Assembly: GCF_014650495.1 (NCBI RefSeq)
Contig: NZ_BMVB01000021.1
Coordinates: forward strand, 54,937-118,936
Reading direction: 5' to 3'
Length of the DNA: 64,000 nt
Source: Streptomyces cinnamoneus
GTDB taxonomy: Bacteria; Actinomycetota; Actinomycetes; Streptomycetales; Streptomycetaceae
This document shows, in pieces, positions 15,581 through 24,491 of this stretch. Positions within the stretch are counted from its first letter, which is position 1, and every line of letters begins with the position of its first letter. The notes beneath the pieces were generated by a model. The model saw only the letters and a program-made list of their open reading frames with translations. It did no database searches and was not told the DNA's origin. Made by a program: the position numbers and the translations under genes.

Positions 15581-16947
15581 CCATGGCGCCCGAGATCTTC
15601 GAGACCAGCCCCGAGAAGCTGCTCTCACCCGTCCTCAGCGCCTTCTGGGACGAGCCCCGCTCCTGGACGCTGGAGACCTACCTGCGCCACGACGGCTACG
15701 AGGGCGCCCGCAAGGCACTGGCGATGACCCCCGACGACGTCATCGCCTACGTCAAGGACTCCGGGCTGCGCGGCCGGGGCGGCGCCGGCTTCCCCACGGG
15801 CATGAAGTGGCAGTTCATCCCCCAGGGGGACGGCAAGCCGCACTACCTCGTCGTCAACGCCGACGAGTCCGAGCCGGGCACCTGCAAGGACATCCCGCTC
15901 CTCTTCGCCAACCCGCACTCGCTCATCGAGGGCATGGTGATCGCCTGCTACGCGATCCGCTCCAGCCGCGCCTTCATCTACCTGCGCGGCGAGACCGTCC
16001 CCGTGCTGCGGCGGCTGCACGAGGCCGTGCGCGAGGCGTACGCGGCGGGCTACCTCGGGCGGAACGTCCTCGGCAGCGGACTCGACCTCGACATCACCGT
16101 GCACGCGGGCGCGGGCGCGTACATCTGCGGTGAGGAGACGGCCCTCCTCGACTCGCTCGAAGGGCGCCGCGGCCAGCCCCGGCTGCGGCCCCCCTTCCCC
16201 GCCGTCGCCGGCCTGTACGCCTGCCCGACGGTGGTCAACAACGTCGAGTCCATCGCCTCCGTGCCCGCGATCATGGCCCGCGGGAAGGAGTGGTTCCGTT
16301 CGATGGGCAGCGAGAAGTCCCCGGGCTTCACGCTCTACTCCCTCAGCGGCCACGTCGCGAACCCCGGCCAGTACGAGGCGCCGCTGGGCATCACCCTCGG
16401 CCAGCTGCTCGGCATGAGTGGCGGCATGCGCCCCGGCCACCGGCTCAAGTTCTGGACCCCGGGCGGTTCCTCGACCCCGCTGCTGACCGACGAGCACCTG
16501 GACGTGCCCCTCGACTACGAGGCCGTGGGCGCGGCGGGCTCGATGCTCGGCACCAAGGCCCTGCAGTGCTTCGACGAGACCACCTGCGTGGTGCGGGCCG
16601 TCACCCGCTGGACGGAGTTCTACGCCCACGAGTCCTGCGGCAAGTGCACGCCCTGCCGCGAGGGCACCTACTGGCTGGTGCAGCTGCTCCGCGACATCGA
16701 GGCGGGGCGGGGCCGCATGGCCGACCTCGACAAGCTGGCCGACATCGCCGACAACATCAACGGCAAATCCTTCTGCGCCCTCGGTGACGGCGCCGCGAGC
16801 CCGATCTTCTCCTCGCTGAAGTACTTCCGCGGCGAGTACGAGCAGCACGTCAAGGGCCGGGGCTGCCCGTTCGACCCGGCGAAGTCGACCGTCTGGGCCG
16901 ACGGCCCCGCCAACCACCAGCACGCTCACCTGGGGGTGAACGCATGA
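15577..16947 (+). CDS. nuoF: NADH-quinone oxidoreductase subunit F (NADH/FMN-binding)
   Basis: 51-kDa subunit of 456 residues that oxidises NADH and passes electrons through FMN to cluster N3. The NADH/FMN motifs GLRGRGGAGFPTGMKW and GAGAYICGEETALL are intact. The N3 [4Fe-4S] ligands lie in ESCGKCTPCREGT with the fourth Cys in SFCALGDGA. Full length. Coupled to nuoE and nuoG by 4-bp overlaps. Confidence 0.97.
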   Translation: MTMAPEIFETSPEKLLSPVLSAFWDEPRSWTLETYLRHDGYEGARKALAMTPDDVIAYVKDSGLRGRGGAGFPTGMKWQFIPQGDGKPHYLVVNADESEPGTCKDIPLLFANPHSLIEGMVIACYAIRSSRAFIYLRGETVPVLRRLHEAVREAYAAGYLGRNVLGSGLDLDITVHAGAGAYICGEETALLDSLEGRRGQPRLRPPFPAVAGLYACPTVVNNVESIASVPAIMARGKEWFRSMGSEKSPGFTLYSLSGHVANPGQYEAPLGITLGQLLGMSGGMRPGHRLKFWTPGGSSTPLLTDEHLDVPLDYEAVGAAGSMLGTKALQCFDETTCVVRAVTRWTEFYAHESCGKCTPCREGTYWLVQLLRDIEAGRGRMADLDKLADIADNINGKSFCALGDGAASPIFSSLKYFRGEYEQHVKGRGCPFDPAKSTVWADGPANHQHAHLGVNA

Positions 16948-19454
16948 CCATCACCACGTCCGCCCCTTCCGGAGGAGGGAACGCGCCGGTTCCGCCGGAG
17001 GATCTCGTCTCCGTCACCATCGACGGCATCCAGATCTCCGTCCCCAAGGGGACGCTCGTCATCCGGGCCGCCGAGCTGCTGGGCATCGAGATCCCGCGGT
17101 TCTGCGACCACCCGCTGCTGGACCCGGTGGGCGCCTGCCGGCAGTGCATCGTCGAGGTGGAGGGCCAGCGCAAGCCGATGGCCTCCTGCACCATCACCTG
17201 TACCGACGGCATGGTCGTCAGGACGCAGCTCACCTCGCCCGTCGCCGAGAAGGCCCAGCGCGGCGTGATGGAGCTGCTGCTGATCAACCACCCGCTCGAC
17301 TGCCCGGTCTGCGACAAGGGCGGCGAGTGCCCGCTGCAGAACCAGGCCATGTCCGCCGGGCAGGCCGACAGCCGCTTCGAGGGCCACAAGCGCACCTACG
17401 CCAAGCCGCTGCCGATCTCCCCGCAGATCCTGCTGGACCGCGAGCGGTGCGTGCTGTGCGCGCGCTGCACCCGCTTCTCCAACGAGATCGCCGGCGACCC
17501 GATGATCGAGCTGCTGGAGCGCGGGGCGCTGGAGCAGGTGGGCACGGGCGAGGGCGACCCCTTCGAGTCCTACTTCTCCGGCAACACCATCCAGATCTGC
17601 CCGGTGGGCGCGCTGACGTCGGCGGCGTACCGATTCCGCGCCCGCCCCTTCGACCTCGTCTCCTCGCCGACGGTCTGCGAGCACTGCGCGGGCGGCTGCG
17701 CGATGCGCACGGACCACCGGCGGGGCAAGGTGATGCGCCGGCTCGCGGCCGAGGACCCCGAGGTCAACGAGGAGTGGGTGTGCGACAAGGGCCGCTTCGC
17801 GTTCCGCTACGCGCAGCGGCCGGAGCGCTTCGAGACGCCGCTGGTGCGGGGCGCCGACGGGGTGCTGGAGCCGGCGAGCTGGCCGGAGGCCCTGGAGGCG
17901 GCGGCCCGCGGGCTGGCGGCGGCCAGGGGCCGGGCCGGGGTGCTGCCGGGCGGCCGGCTGACCGTGGAGGACGCGTACGCCTACGCCAAGTTCGCGCGCG
18001 TGGCGCTCGACACGCATGACGTGGACTTCCGGGCGCGGGTGCACAGCGGCGAGGAGGCCGACTTCCTCGCGGCCCGCGTCGCCGGCCGGGGACGGGACCT
18101 CGACGGCACGGGGGTGACGTACACGGCCCTGGAGCAGGCGCCCGCGGTGCTGCTGGTGGGGCTGGAGGCGGAGGAGGAGGCGCCCGGCGTCTTCCTGCGG
18201 CTGCGCAAGGCGTGGCGCAGGCGCGGTCAGCGCACGTTCGCGCTGGCCACGCACGCGACCCGGGGCCTTGAGAAGGCGGGCGGCACGCTGCTGCCGGCCG
18301 CGCCCGGCACGGAGCCGGAGTGGCTGCGGGCACTGGCGGACGCGTCGGGCCTGGACGCGGACGGCCGTGCGGCGGCGGAGGCGCTGCGTGCCGACGGCTC
18401 GCTGATCGTCGTCGGCGAACGCCTGGCGGGCGTGCCCGGCGCCCTGACGGCGGCCGTCGCCGCGGCCACGACGACCGGCGCCCGCCTGGTGTGGATGCCG
18501 CGGCGGGCGGGCGAGCGGGGTGCCGTCGAGGCGGGGGCCCTGCCGGGGCTGCTGCCGGGCGGCCGGCCGGCCACCGACCCGCGGGCGCGCGAGGAGACGG
18601 CGGCGGCGTGGGGCGTGGGCTCGCTGCCGCGCAGCCCCGGCCGGGACACCGGCCAGATCGTCGAGGCCGCGGCCACCGGCGAGCTGGGCGCCCTGCTCGT
18701 GGGCGGCGTGGAGGTCGCGGACCTGCCCGATCCGGCGCGGGCCCGGCAGGCGCTGGACGCGGTGGGCTTCCTCGTCAGCCTGGAGCAGCGGCCGAGCGAG
18801 GTGTCGGACCGGGCGGACGTGGTGCTGCCGGTCGCGGCCGTCGTGGAGAAGGCGGGCACGTTCCTCAACTGGGAGGGCCGGGCCCGGCCGTTCGAGACCG
18901 CGATCAAGCCCGACCAGCTGGCCCGGCGGCACGCGCTGCCCGACGCCCGGGTGCTGCACATGCTCGCCGAGGCGATGGACGTCCCCCTCGCGCTGCCCGA
19001 TCTGCCCGCGGTGCGGGCGGAGATGGCGGCGCTGGGCCGGTGGGGCGGTGAGCGGGCGGCCGGTCCGGCGGAGCCCGGGCGGGCGCTGCCGCGCCCCCGG
19101 GACGGCGAGGCGCTGCTGGCCGGGCACCGGCTGCTGCTGGACCGGGGCCGGCTGCAGGAGGGCGACGACGCGCTGGCCGGTACGCGGCACGCCGCGTTCG
19201 CCCGGCTCTCGGCGGCCACGGCGGCCGAGGCGGGCGTGGCCGACGGCGAGGTGCTCGCGGTGAGCGGGCCGGCGGGCACGGTGCGGCTGCCGGTGCGGAT
19301 CACGCCGATGCCCGACCGGGTGGTGTGGCTGCCGCTGGATTCCGTGGGCGGCGGCGTCGCCTCGGACACCGGGGCGGTGCCGGGCGAGCTCGTACGGATC
19401 GCCGCGGGGAGCGGCGAGGACCGGGGGACCGAGGGACGGGAGATGCGCTCGTGA
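16944..19454 (+). CDS. nuoG: NADH-quinone oxidoreductase subunit G
   Basis: 75-kDa subunit of 836 residues forming the iron-sulfur wire of the NADH module. In order: the [2Fe-2S] domain (CDHPLLDPVGACRQC), the His-Cys3 cluster region (HPLDCPVCDKGGECPLQ), a ferredoxin-like domain (CVLCARCTRF ... CPVGALT), then CEHCAGGC with a later Cys in EEWVCDKGRF. That last set provides the extra N7 cluster known from E. coli and Thermus. The C-terminal half is a molybdopterin-oxidoreductase-like domain that binds no cofactor in complex I, ending with a beta-barrel segment. It overlaps nuoH by 4 bp. Confidence 0.95.
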   Translation: MTITTSAPSGGGNAPVPPEDLVSVTIDGIQISVPKGTLVIRAAELLGIEIPRFCDHPLLDPVGACRQCIVEVEGQRKPMASCTITCTDGMVVRTQLTSPVAEKAQRGVMELLLINHPLDCPVCDKGGECPLQNQAMSAGQADSRFEGHKRTYAKPLPISPQILLDRERCVLCARCTRFSNEIAGDPMIELLERGALEQVGTGEGDPFESYFSGNTIQICPVGALTSAAYRFRARPFDLVSSPTVCEHCAGGCAMRTDHRRGKVMRRLAAEDPEVNEEWVCDKGRFAFRYAQRPERFETPLVRGADGVLEPASWPEALEAAARGLAAARGRAGVLPGGRLTVEDAYAYAKFARVALDTHDVDFRARVHSGEEADFLAARVAGRGRDLDGTGVTYTALEQAPAVLLVGLEAEEEAPGVFLRLRKAWRRRGQRTFALATHATRGLEKAGGTLLPAAPGTEPEWLRALADASGLDADGRAAAEALRADGSLIVVGERLAGVPGALTAAVAAATTTGARLVWMPRRAGERGAVEAGALPGLLPGGRPATDPRAREETAAAWGVGSLPRSPGRDTGQIVEAAATGELGALLVGGVEVADLPDPARARQALDAVGFLVSLEQRPSEVSDRADVVLPVAAVVEKAGTFLNWEGRARPFETAIKPDQLARRHALPDARVLHMLAEAMDVPLALPDLPAVRAEMAALGRWGGERAAGPAEPGRALPRPRDGEALLAGHRLLLDRGRLQEGDDALAGTRHAAFARLSAATAAEAGVADGEVLAVSGPAGTVRLPVRITPMPDRVVWLPLDSVGGGVASDTGAVPGELVRIAAGSGEDRGTEGREMRS

Positions 19455-20833
19455 ACCCTGAGCTGACTCGGCTCGCTGCCGAGGACCTGTCGATGTTCGG
19501 CAGGGACCCGTGGTGGCTGGTGGTCGTCAAGGCCGTCTTCTGCTTCGCGTTCCTGATGCTGACGGTGCTCTTCTCGATCGTGTGGGAGCGCAAGGTCGTT
19601 GCCTGGATGCAGCTGCGCATCGGCCCCAACCGGCACGGGCCGTGGGGCATGCTGCAGTCGCTGGCCGACGGCATCAAGCTGATGCTGAAGGAGGACGTGG
19701 TCGTCCGGCGGGCCGACAAGATCGTCTACGTCCTCGCACCGATCGTGGCCGCGATCCCGGCCTTCATGGCGATCGCGGTGATCCCCTTCGGCCCGGCCGG
19801 CAACGAGGTCTCCGTCTTCGGGCACCGCACGACGATGCAGCTCACCGACCTGCCGATCGCGGTGCTCTACGTCCTCGCGGTCGCCTCGATCGGCATCTAC
19901 GGCATCGTGCTGGCCGGCTGGTCGTCCGGCTCGACGTATCCGCTGCTGGGCGGACTGCGGTCCTGCGCGCAGATGATCTCGTACGAGATTGCGATGGGCG
20001 CGGCCTTCGCGTCGGTGTTCCTCTACTCCGGTTCGATGTCGACGTCGGCGATCGTCGAAGCCCAGCACGACCGCTGGTACGTGCTGTTGCTGCCGGTCTC
20101 CTTCCTCATCTACATCGCGACGATGGTGGGCGAGACCAACCGCGCCCCCTTCGACATGCCGGAGTCCGAGGGCGACCTGGTCGGCGGCTTCAACACCGAG
20201 TACTCGTCCATCAAGTTCGCGATGTTCATGCTCGCCGAGTACGTGAACATGGTGACGGTCTCGGCGGTCGCGACCACCCTCTTCCTGGGCGGCTGGCAGG
20301 CCCCGTACCCGCTCTCCGCGTTCTGGGAGGGCGCCAACCACGGCTGGTGGCCGATGCTGTGGTTCGTCCTCAAGGTGCAGCTGCTGCTGTTCTTCTTCAT
20401 CTGGCTGCGCGGCACGCTGCCCCGGGTCCGCTACGACCAGCTGATGAAGCTGGGCTGGAAGGTCCTCATCCCGGTCTCGGTGGTGTGGCTGATGCTCGTC
20501 GCCACCGTGCGCGCGCTGCGCAACGAGAACTACGACTTCCAGGACATCCTGCTGTACGTCGGCGGCGGGGTCCTCGTTGTGCTGCTGGCCTCGCTCCTCT
20601 TCGACATCTTCCGAGGGGGCCGGGACGGCGACGGCGAGCCGGCCGGGGAGGGCGCCGAGGGGCCCGCACCCGCGCCCGCGTTCGACCCGATGGCGGGCGG
20701 ATTCCCCGTGCCGCCGCTGCCCGGTCAGACCCTCCCGCCCGTCCCGCGGCGCCGGTCGCGCCAGGACCGCGAACTCATTGTCAGTGGCGGGGTGGACACT
20801 CAGAGTGACCGAAAGGAGGCCGACGGTGTCTAG
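19451..20833 (+). CDS. nuoH: NADH-quinone oxidoreductase subunit H
   Basis: Membrane subunit of 460 residues with eight to nine helices, forming the membrane side of the quinone tunnel. Conserved motifs include WERKVVAWMQLRIGPNRHG, SLADGIKLMLKED, ETNRAPFDMPESEGDLVGGFNTEY and LRGTLPRVRYDQLM. The last ~75 residues are a Pro/Ala/Gly-rich hydrophilic extension absent from E. coli NuoH. The 3' end overlaps nuoI by 8 bp, and the strong GAAAGGAGG site for nuoI lies inside the nuoH coding region. Confidence 0.95.
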   Translation: MNPELTRLAAEDLSMFGRDPWWLVVVKAVFCFAFLMLTVLFSIVWERKVVAWMQLRIGPNRHGPWGMLQSLADGIKLMLKEDVVVRRADKIVYVLAPIVAAIPAFMAIAVIPFGPAGNEVSVFGHRTTMQLTDLPIAVLYVLAVASIGIYGIVLAGWSSGSTYPLLGGLRSCAQMISYEIAMGAAFASVFLYSGSMSTSAIVEAQHDRWYVLLLPVSFLIYIATMVGETNRAPFDMPESEGDLVGGFNTEYSSIKFAMFMLAEYVNMVTVSAVATTLFLGGWQAPYPLSAFWEGANHGWWPMLWFVLKVQLLLFFFIWLRGTLPRVRYDQLMKLGWKVLIPVSVVWLMLVATVRALRNENYDFQDILLYVGGGVLVVLLASLLFDIFRGGRDGDGEPAGEGAEGPAPAPAFDPMAGGFPVPPLPGQTLPPVPRRRSRQDRELIVSGGVDTQSDRKEADGV

Positions 20834-21461
20834 CGAGCCTTCCCGGGGGGACGCCCCCCGGGCCCCCTTCCAGAATCCCGTGGCCGGCTTCGGCGTGACC
20901 TTCAAGGCCATGTTCAGGAAGCGGCTGACCGAGCAGTATCCGGAGGAGAAGAAGCACACGGCGCCGCGCTTCCACGGCCGCCACCAGCTCAACCGGCACC
21001 CCGACGGCCTGGAGAAGTGCATCGGCTGCGAGCTGTGCGCCTGGGCCTGCCCGGCCGACGCGATCTACGTCGAGGGCGCGGACAACACCGACGAGGAGCG
21101 CTACTCCCCGGGCGAGCGGTACGGCCGCGTCTACCAGATCAACTATTTGCGCTGCATCCTGTGCGGCCTGTGCGTCGAGGCGTGCCCGACCCGCGCGCTG
21201 ACGATGACCAACGAGTACGAACTGGCCGACGCCAGCCGCGAATCGCTCATCTACACCAAGGAGCAGCTGCTGGCGGGGCTGGAGGACCGCATGGTCGACA
21301 CCCCGCACGCGATCTACCCCGGCATGACCGAACAGGACTACTACCGGGGCCTGGTGACCGAGGCCGCGCCGGGCACGGAGCGGCAGGTGGCGCTCTCCAA
21401 GGGCGAACAGCACGCATCAGGGCCTGCGGCCCGGGCCACCGACGAGGAGGTGGAGGCATGA
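20826..21461 (+). CDS. nuoI: NADH-quinone oxidoreductase subunit I
   Basis: Ferredoxin-like subunit of 211 residues carrying clusters N6a and N6b between NuoG and NuoB. Two [4Fe-4S] motifs are intact: CIGCELCAWACP and CILCGLCVEACP. The GTG start follows a strong GAAAGGAGG site within nuoH. The C-terminal ~45 residues are an acidic extension. A paralogue with a different N-terminus occurs in the second cluster. Confidence 0.95.
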   Translation: MSSEPSRGDAPRAPFQNPVAGFGVTFKAMFRKRLTEQYPEEKKHTAPRFHGRHQLNRHPDGLEKCIGCELCAWACPADAIYVEGADNTDEERYSPGERYGRVYQINYLRCILCGLCVEACPTRALTMTNEYELADASRESLIYTKEQLLAGLEDRMVDTPHAIYPGMTEQDYYRGLVTEAAPGTERQVALSKGEQHASGPAARATDEEVEA

Positions 21462-22285
21462 GCCTCGCCGCCGCCGCCTCGACGACGTCGACGGGTGAGG
21501 CGGTCCAGTTCTGGATCCTGGCGGTGGTCGCCGTGGCGGGCGCGCTGGGTGCGGTGCTGATGAAGAAGGCGGTGCACAGCGCGCTGTCGCTCGCCGGGAC
21601 GATGATCGTCCTGGCGGTCTTCTACCTCGCCAACGGCGCCTACTTCCTGGGCATCGTGCAGATCGTCGTCTACACCGGCGCCATCATGATGCTGTTCCTG
21701 TTCGTCGTGATGCTCGTCGGCGTCACCGCCGCGGACTCGCTGAAGGAGACGATCAGGGGTCAGCGCTGGCTGGCCGGGCTGTGCGCACTGGGCTTCGGCG
21801 TCCTGCTGATGGCCGGCATCGCCAACGCCTCGCTGCGCGACTTCAACGGCCTGGGACAGGCCAACTCCGGCGGCAACGTCCAGGGCCTGGCCGCACTGAT
21901 CTTCACCAAGTACGTCTTCGCCTTCGAGATCACCGGCGCCCTGCTCATCACGGCGGCCGTCGGCGCCATGGTCCTCACCCACCGCGAGCGCACCGAGCGG
22001 GCCGCCACACAGCGCGAGCGGTCGACGGCCCGCGTGCGCGGCGCCCACCTGCCGCCGCTGCCCGCGCCCGGCGTCTACGCCCGGCACAACGCCGTGGACG
22101 TCCCCGGCCTGCTGCCCGACGGGACGACGTCCGAGCTCAGCGTCAACGCCACGCTGCGGGCGCGCGGCCAGGTCCGCGACGTCTCCGGCGACGCCCTCGC
22201 CGACCTCGCGGCGCTGGAGCAGCGGTCGGAGAAGTGGCTGGAGAGGCGCGAGGACCGCTCGCACTCGCAGGGAGGCGCCCAGTGA
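21458..22285 (+). CDS. nuoJ: NADH-quinone oxidoreductase subunit J
   Basis: Membrane subunit of 275 residues with five helices in the first ~170 residues, including IVQIVVYTGAIMMLFLFVVMLVG, the segment corresponding to helix 3 with its pi-bulge. The remaining ~100 residues are a hydrophilic tail (HLPPLPAPGVYARHN...), long compared with E. coli NuoJ (184 residues) but usual in actinobacteria. It overlaps nuoI and nuoK by 4 bp each. Confidence 0.94.
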   Translation: MSLAAAASTTSTGEAVQFWILAVVAVAGALGAVLMKKAVHSALSLAGTMIVLAVFYLANGAYFLGIVQIVVYTGAIMMLFLFVVMLVGVTAADSLKETIRGQRWLAGLCALGFGVLLMAGIANASLRDFNGLGQANSGGNVQGLAALIFTKYVFAFEITGALLITAAVGAMVLTHRERTERAATQRERSTARVRGAHLPPLPAPGVYARHNAVDVPGLLPDGTTSELSVNATLRARGQVRDVSGDALADLAALEQRSEKWLERREDRSHSQGGAQ

Positions 22286-22581
22286 ATCCGGTCAACTACC
22301 TCTACCTGGCGGCCCTGCTGTTCACCATCGGCGCCGCCGGTGTGCTCATCCGGCGGAACGCGATCGTCATCTTCATGTGCATCGAGCTGATGCTCAACGC
22401 CTGCAACCTGGCCTTCGTCACCTTCTCCCGGATGCACGGCAACCTCGACGGCCAGATCATCGCGTTCTTCACGATGGTCGTGGCCGCCGCCGAAGTCGTG
22501 ATCGGTCTCGCGATCATCGTGACGATCTTCCGCTCCCGCCATTCGGCCTCGGTCGACGACGCCGGCCTGCTGAAGCTGTAA
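22282..22581 (+). CDS. nuoK: NADH-quinone oxidoreductase subunit K
   Basis: Three-helix membrane subunit of 99 residues, related to MrpC. Both conserved membrane glutamates of the proton path are visible, in MCIELMLNACNL and AAAEVVIGLAI. Length is normal. It starts with GTG overlapping the nuoJ stop. Confidence 0.95.
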   Translation: MNPVNYLYLAALLFTIGAAGVLIRRNAIVIFMCIELMLNACNLAFVTFSRMHGNLDGQIIAFFTMVVAAAEVVIGLAIIVTIFRSRHSASVDDAGLLKL

Positions 22582-22593
22582 GGGGACCTGACG

Positions 22594-24489
22594 GTGGAGA
22601 ACCTCATCGGATTGCTCGTCCTGGTGCCCCTGCTGGGGGCCGGCGTGCTGCTCTGCGGCGGCCGCCGGCTCGACAGCAGCGCCCCCTGGATCGGCACGCT
22701 GCTCGCCGCGCTGTCCTTCGTCATCGGCGCGGTGCTCTTCGCCGGCATGCTCGGCCGGGACGGCGAGGACCGCGAGCTGGGCACGACCGTCTTCAGCTGG
22801 GTGCCCGTCGGGGACTTCCGGGCCGACGTCGGCTTCCAGCTCGACCAGCTGTCGATGACCTTCGTGCTGCTGATCACGGGCGTCGGCTCGCTGATCCACC
22901 TGTACTCGATCGGCTACATGGCGCACGACGAGCGCCGGCGGCGCTTCTTCGGCTACCTGAACCTCTTCCTGGCCGCGATGCTGCTCCTCGTCGTCGCCGA
23001 CAACTACCTGCTGCTGTACGTCGGCTGGGAGGGCGTGGGCCTCGCCTCGTACCTGCTGATCGGCTTCTGGCAGCACAAGCCCAGCGCGGCCACGGCCGCG
23101 AAGAAGGCGTTCCTGGTCAACCGCGTCGGTGACGTCGGCCTGTCGATCGCCATCATGCTGATGTTCACCACCTTCGGGACGTTCGCCTTCGGGCCGGTGC
23201 TGGAGGGCGCGGACCGGGCGGGCGAGGGCAAGCTGACCGCCATCGGGCTCGTGCTCCTGCTCGCCGCCTGCGGCAAGTCGGCCCAGGTGCCGCTGCAGAG
23301 CTGGCTCGGGGACGCCATGGAGGGCCCCACCCCGGTCTCCGCCCTCATCCACGCGGCCACGATGGTGACCGCCGGCGTCTACCTGATCACCCGCTCGGGA
23401 GCGATCTTCGACGGGGCGCCGGACGCCCAGACGGCGGTCGTCACGGTCGGCGCGGTCACGCTCCTCTTCGGTGCGATCGTCGGTTGCGCGAAGGACGACA
23501 TCAAGAAGGCCCTGGCGGGTTCGACGATGTCCCAGATCGGCTACATGATCCTCGCCGCCGGGCTCGGTCCGATCGGCTACGCCTTCGCGATCATGCACCT
23601 GGTGACCCACGGCTTCTTCAAGGCCGGCCTCTTCCTCGGCGCCGGCTCGGTCATGCACGGCATGAACGACGAGGTCGACATGCGGCGCTACGGCGGCCTG
23701 CGGTCGTACATGCCGGTCACCTTCGTGACGTTCGGCCTCGGCTACCTCGCCATCATCGGCTTCCCCGGCCTGTCCGGCTTCTTCTCCAAGGACAAGATCA
23801 TCGAGGCGGCCTTCGCCAAGGGCGGCACCGAGGGCTGGATCCTGGGCGGCACGGCGCTGCTCGGCGCGGCCATCACCGCGTACTACATGACGCGCGTGAT
23901 GATCCTGACGTTCTTCGGCGAGAAGCGGTGGCAGCCGGATGCCGCGGGCGAGCCGCCGCACCCGCACGAGTCGCCGCGGACGATGACCGTCCCGATGATC
24001 GTGCTGGCCTTCGGATCCGTCTTCGCCGGCGGCCTGTTCAGCCTCAACGACGCCTTCCTGAACTGGCTGGAGCCGGTCACCGGGCACGCGGAGGGCCACT
24101 CGCCGGTCACGGCCGTGCAGGTCACCGCGGCCACCATGGTCGTCCTGTTCGTCGGCGTCGCGCTCGCCTGGGCGCAGTACGGGCGCGCTCCGGTGCCGGT
24201 CACCGCGCCGCGCGGCAACGTCCTGGTCCGGGCCGCCCGCCGCGACCTGCTCCAGGACGACGTCAACCACATCGTGCTCGTCCGCGGTGGTGAGCACCTG
24301 ACCCGCAGCCTGGTCTACCTCGACCACACCGTGGTCGACGGCGTCGTCAACGGCACCGCCGCCTCGGTCGGCGGGCTGTCGGGCCGGATGCGCAGGCTGC
24401 AGAACGGCTTCGCGCGCTCGTACGCGGTCTCGATGTTCGGCGGTGCGGCGGTGCTCGTCGCCGCGACCCTGCTGATGAGGGCGGTCTAG
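22594..24489 (+). CDS. nuoL: NADH-quinone oxidoreductase subunit L (antiporter-like)
   Basis: Distal proton-pumping subunit of 631 residues with about 16 membrane helices. Conserved features include YVGWEGVGLASYLLIGFW (Glu of helix 5), AAKKAFLVNRVGDVG, SAQVPLQSWLGDAMEGPTPVSALIHAATMVTAGVY split by short gaps, and the C-terminal region that forms the long lateral helix in known structures. The GTG start follows AGGGGACC. Only 12 bp separate it from nuoK, and two bases from nuoM. Confidence 0.95.
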   Translation: MENLIGLLVLVPLLGAGVLLCGGRRLDSSAPWIGTLLAALSFVIGAVLFAGMLGRDGEDRELGTTVFSWVPVGDFRADVGFQLDQLSMTFVLLITGVGSLIHLYSIGYMAHDERRRRFFGYLNLFLAAMLLLVVADNYLLLYVGWEGVGLASYLLIGFWQHKPSAATAAKKAFLVNRVGDVGLSIAIMLMFTTFGTFAFGPVLEGADRAGEGKLTAIGLVLLLAACGKSAQVPLQSWLGDAMEGPTPVSALIHAATMVTAGVYLITRSGAIFDGAPDAQTAVVTVGAVTLLFGAIVGCAKDDIKKALAGSTMSQIGYMILAAGLGPIGYAFAIMHLVTHGFFKAGLFLGAGSVMHGMNDEVDMRRYGGLRSYMPVTFVTFGLGYLAIIGFPGLSGFFSKDKIIEAAFAKGGTEGWILGGTALLGAAITAYYMTRVMILTFFGEKRWQPDAAGEPPHPHESPRTMTVPMIVLAFGSVFAGGLFSLNDAFLNWLEPVTGHAEGHSPVTAVQVTAATMVVLFVGVALAWAQYGRAPVPVTAPRGNVLVRAARRDLLQDDVNHIVLVRGGEHLTRSLVYLDHTVVDGVVNGTAASVGGLSGRMRRLQNGFARSYAVSMFGGAAVLVAATLLMRAV

Positions 24490-24491
24490 TC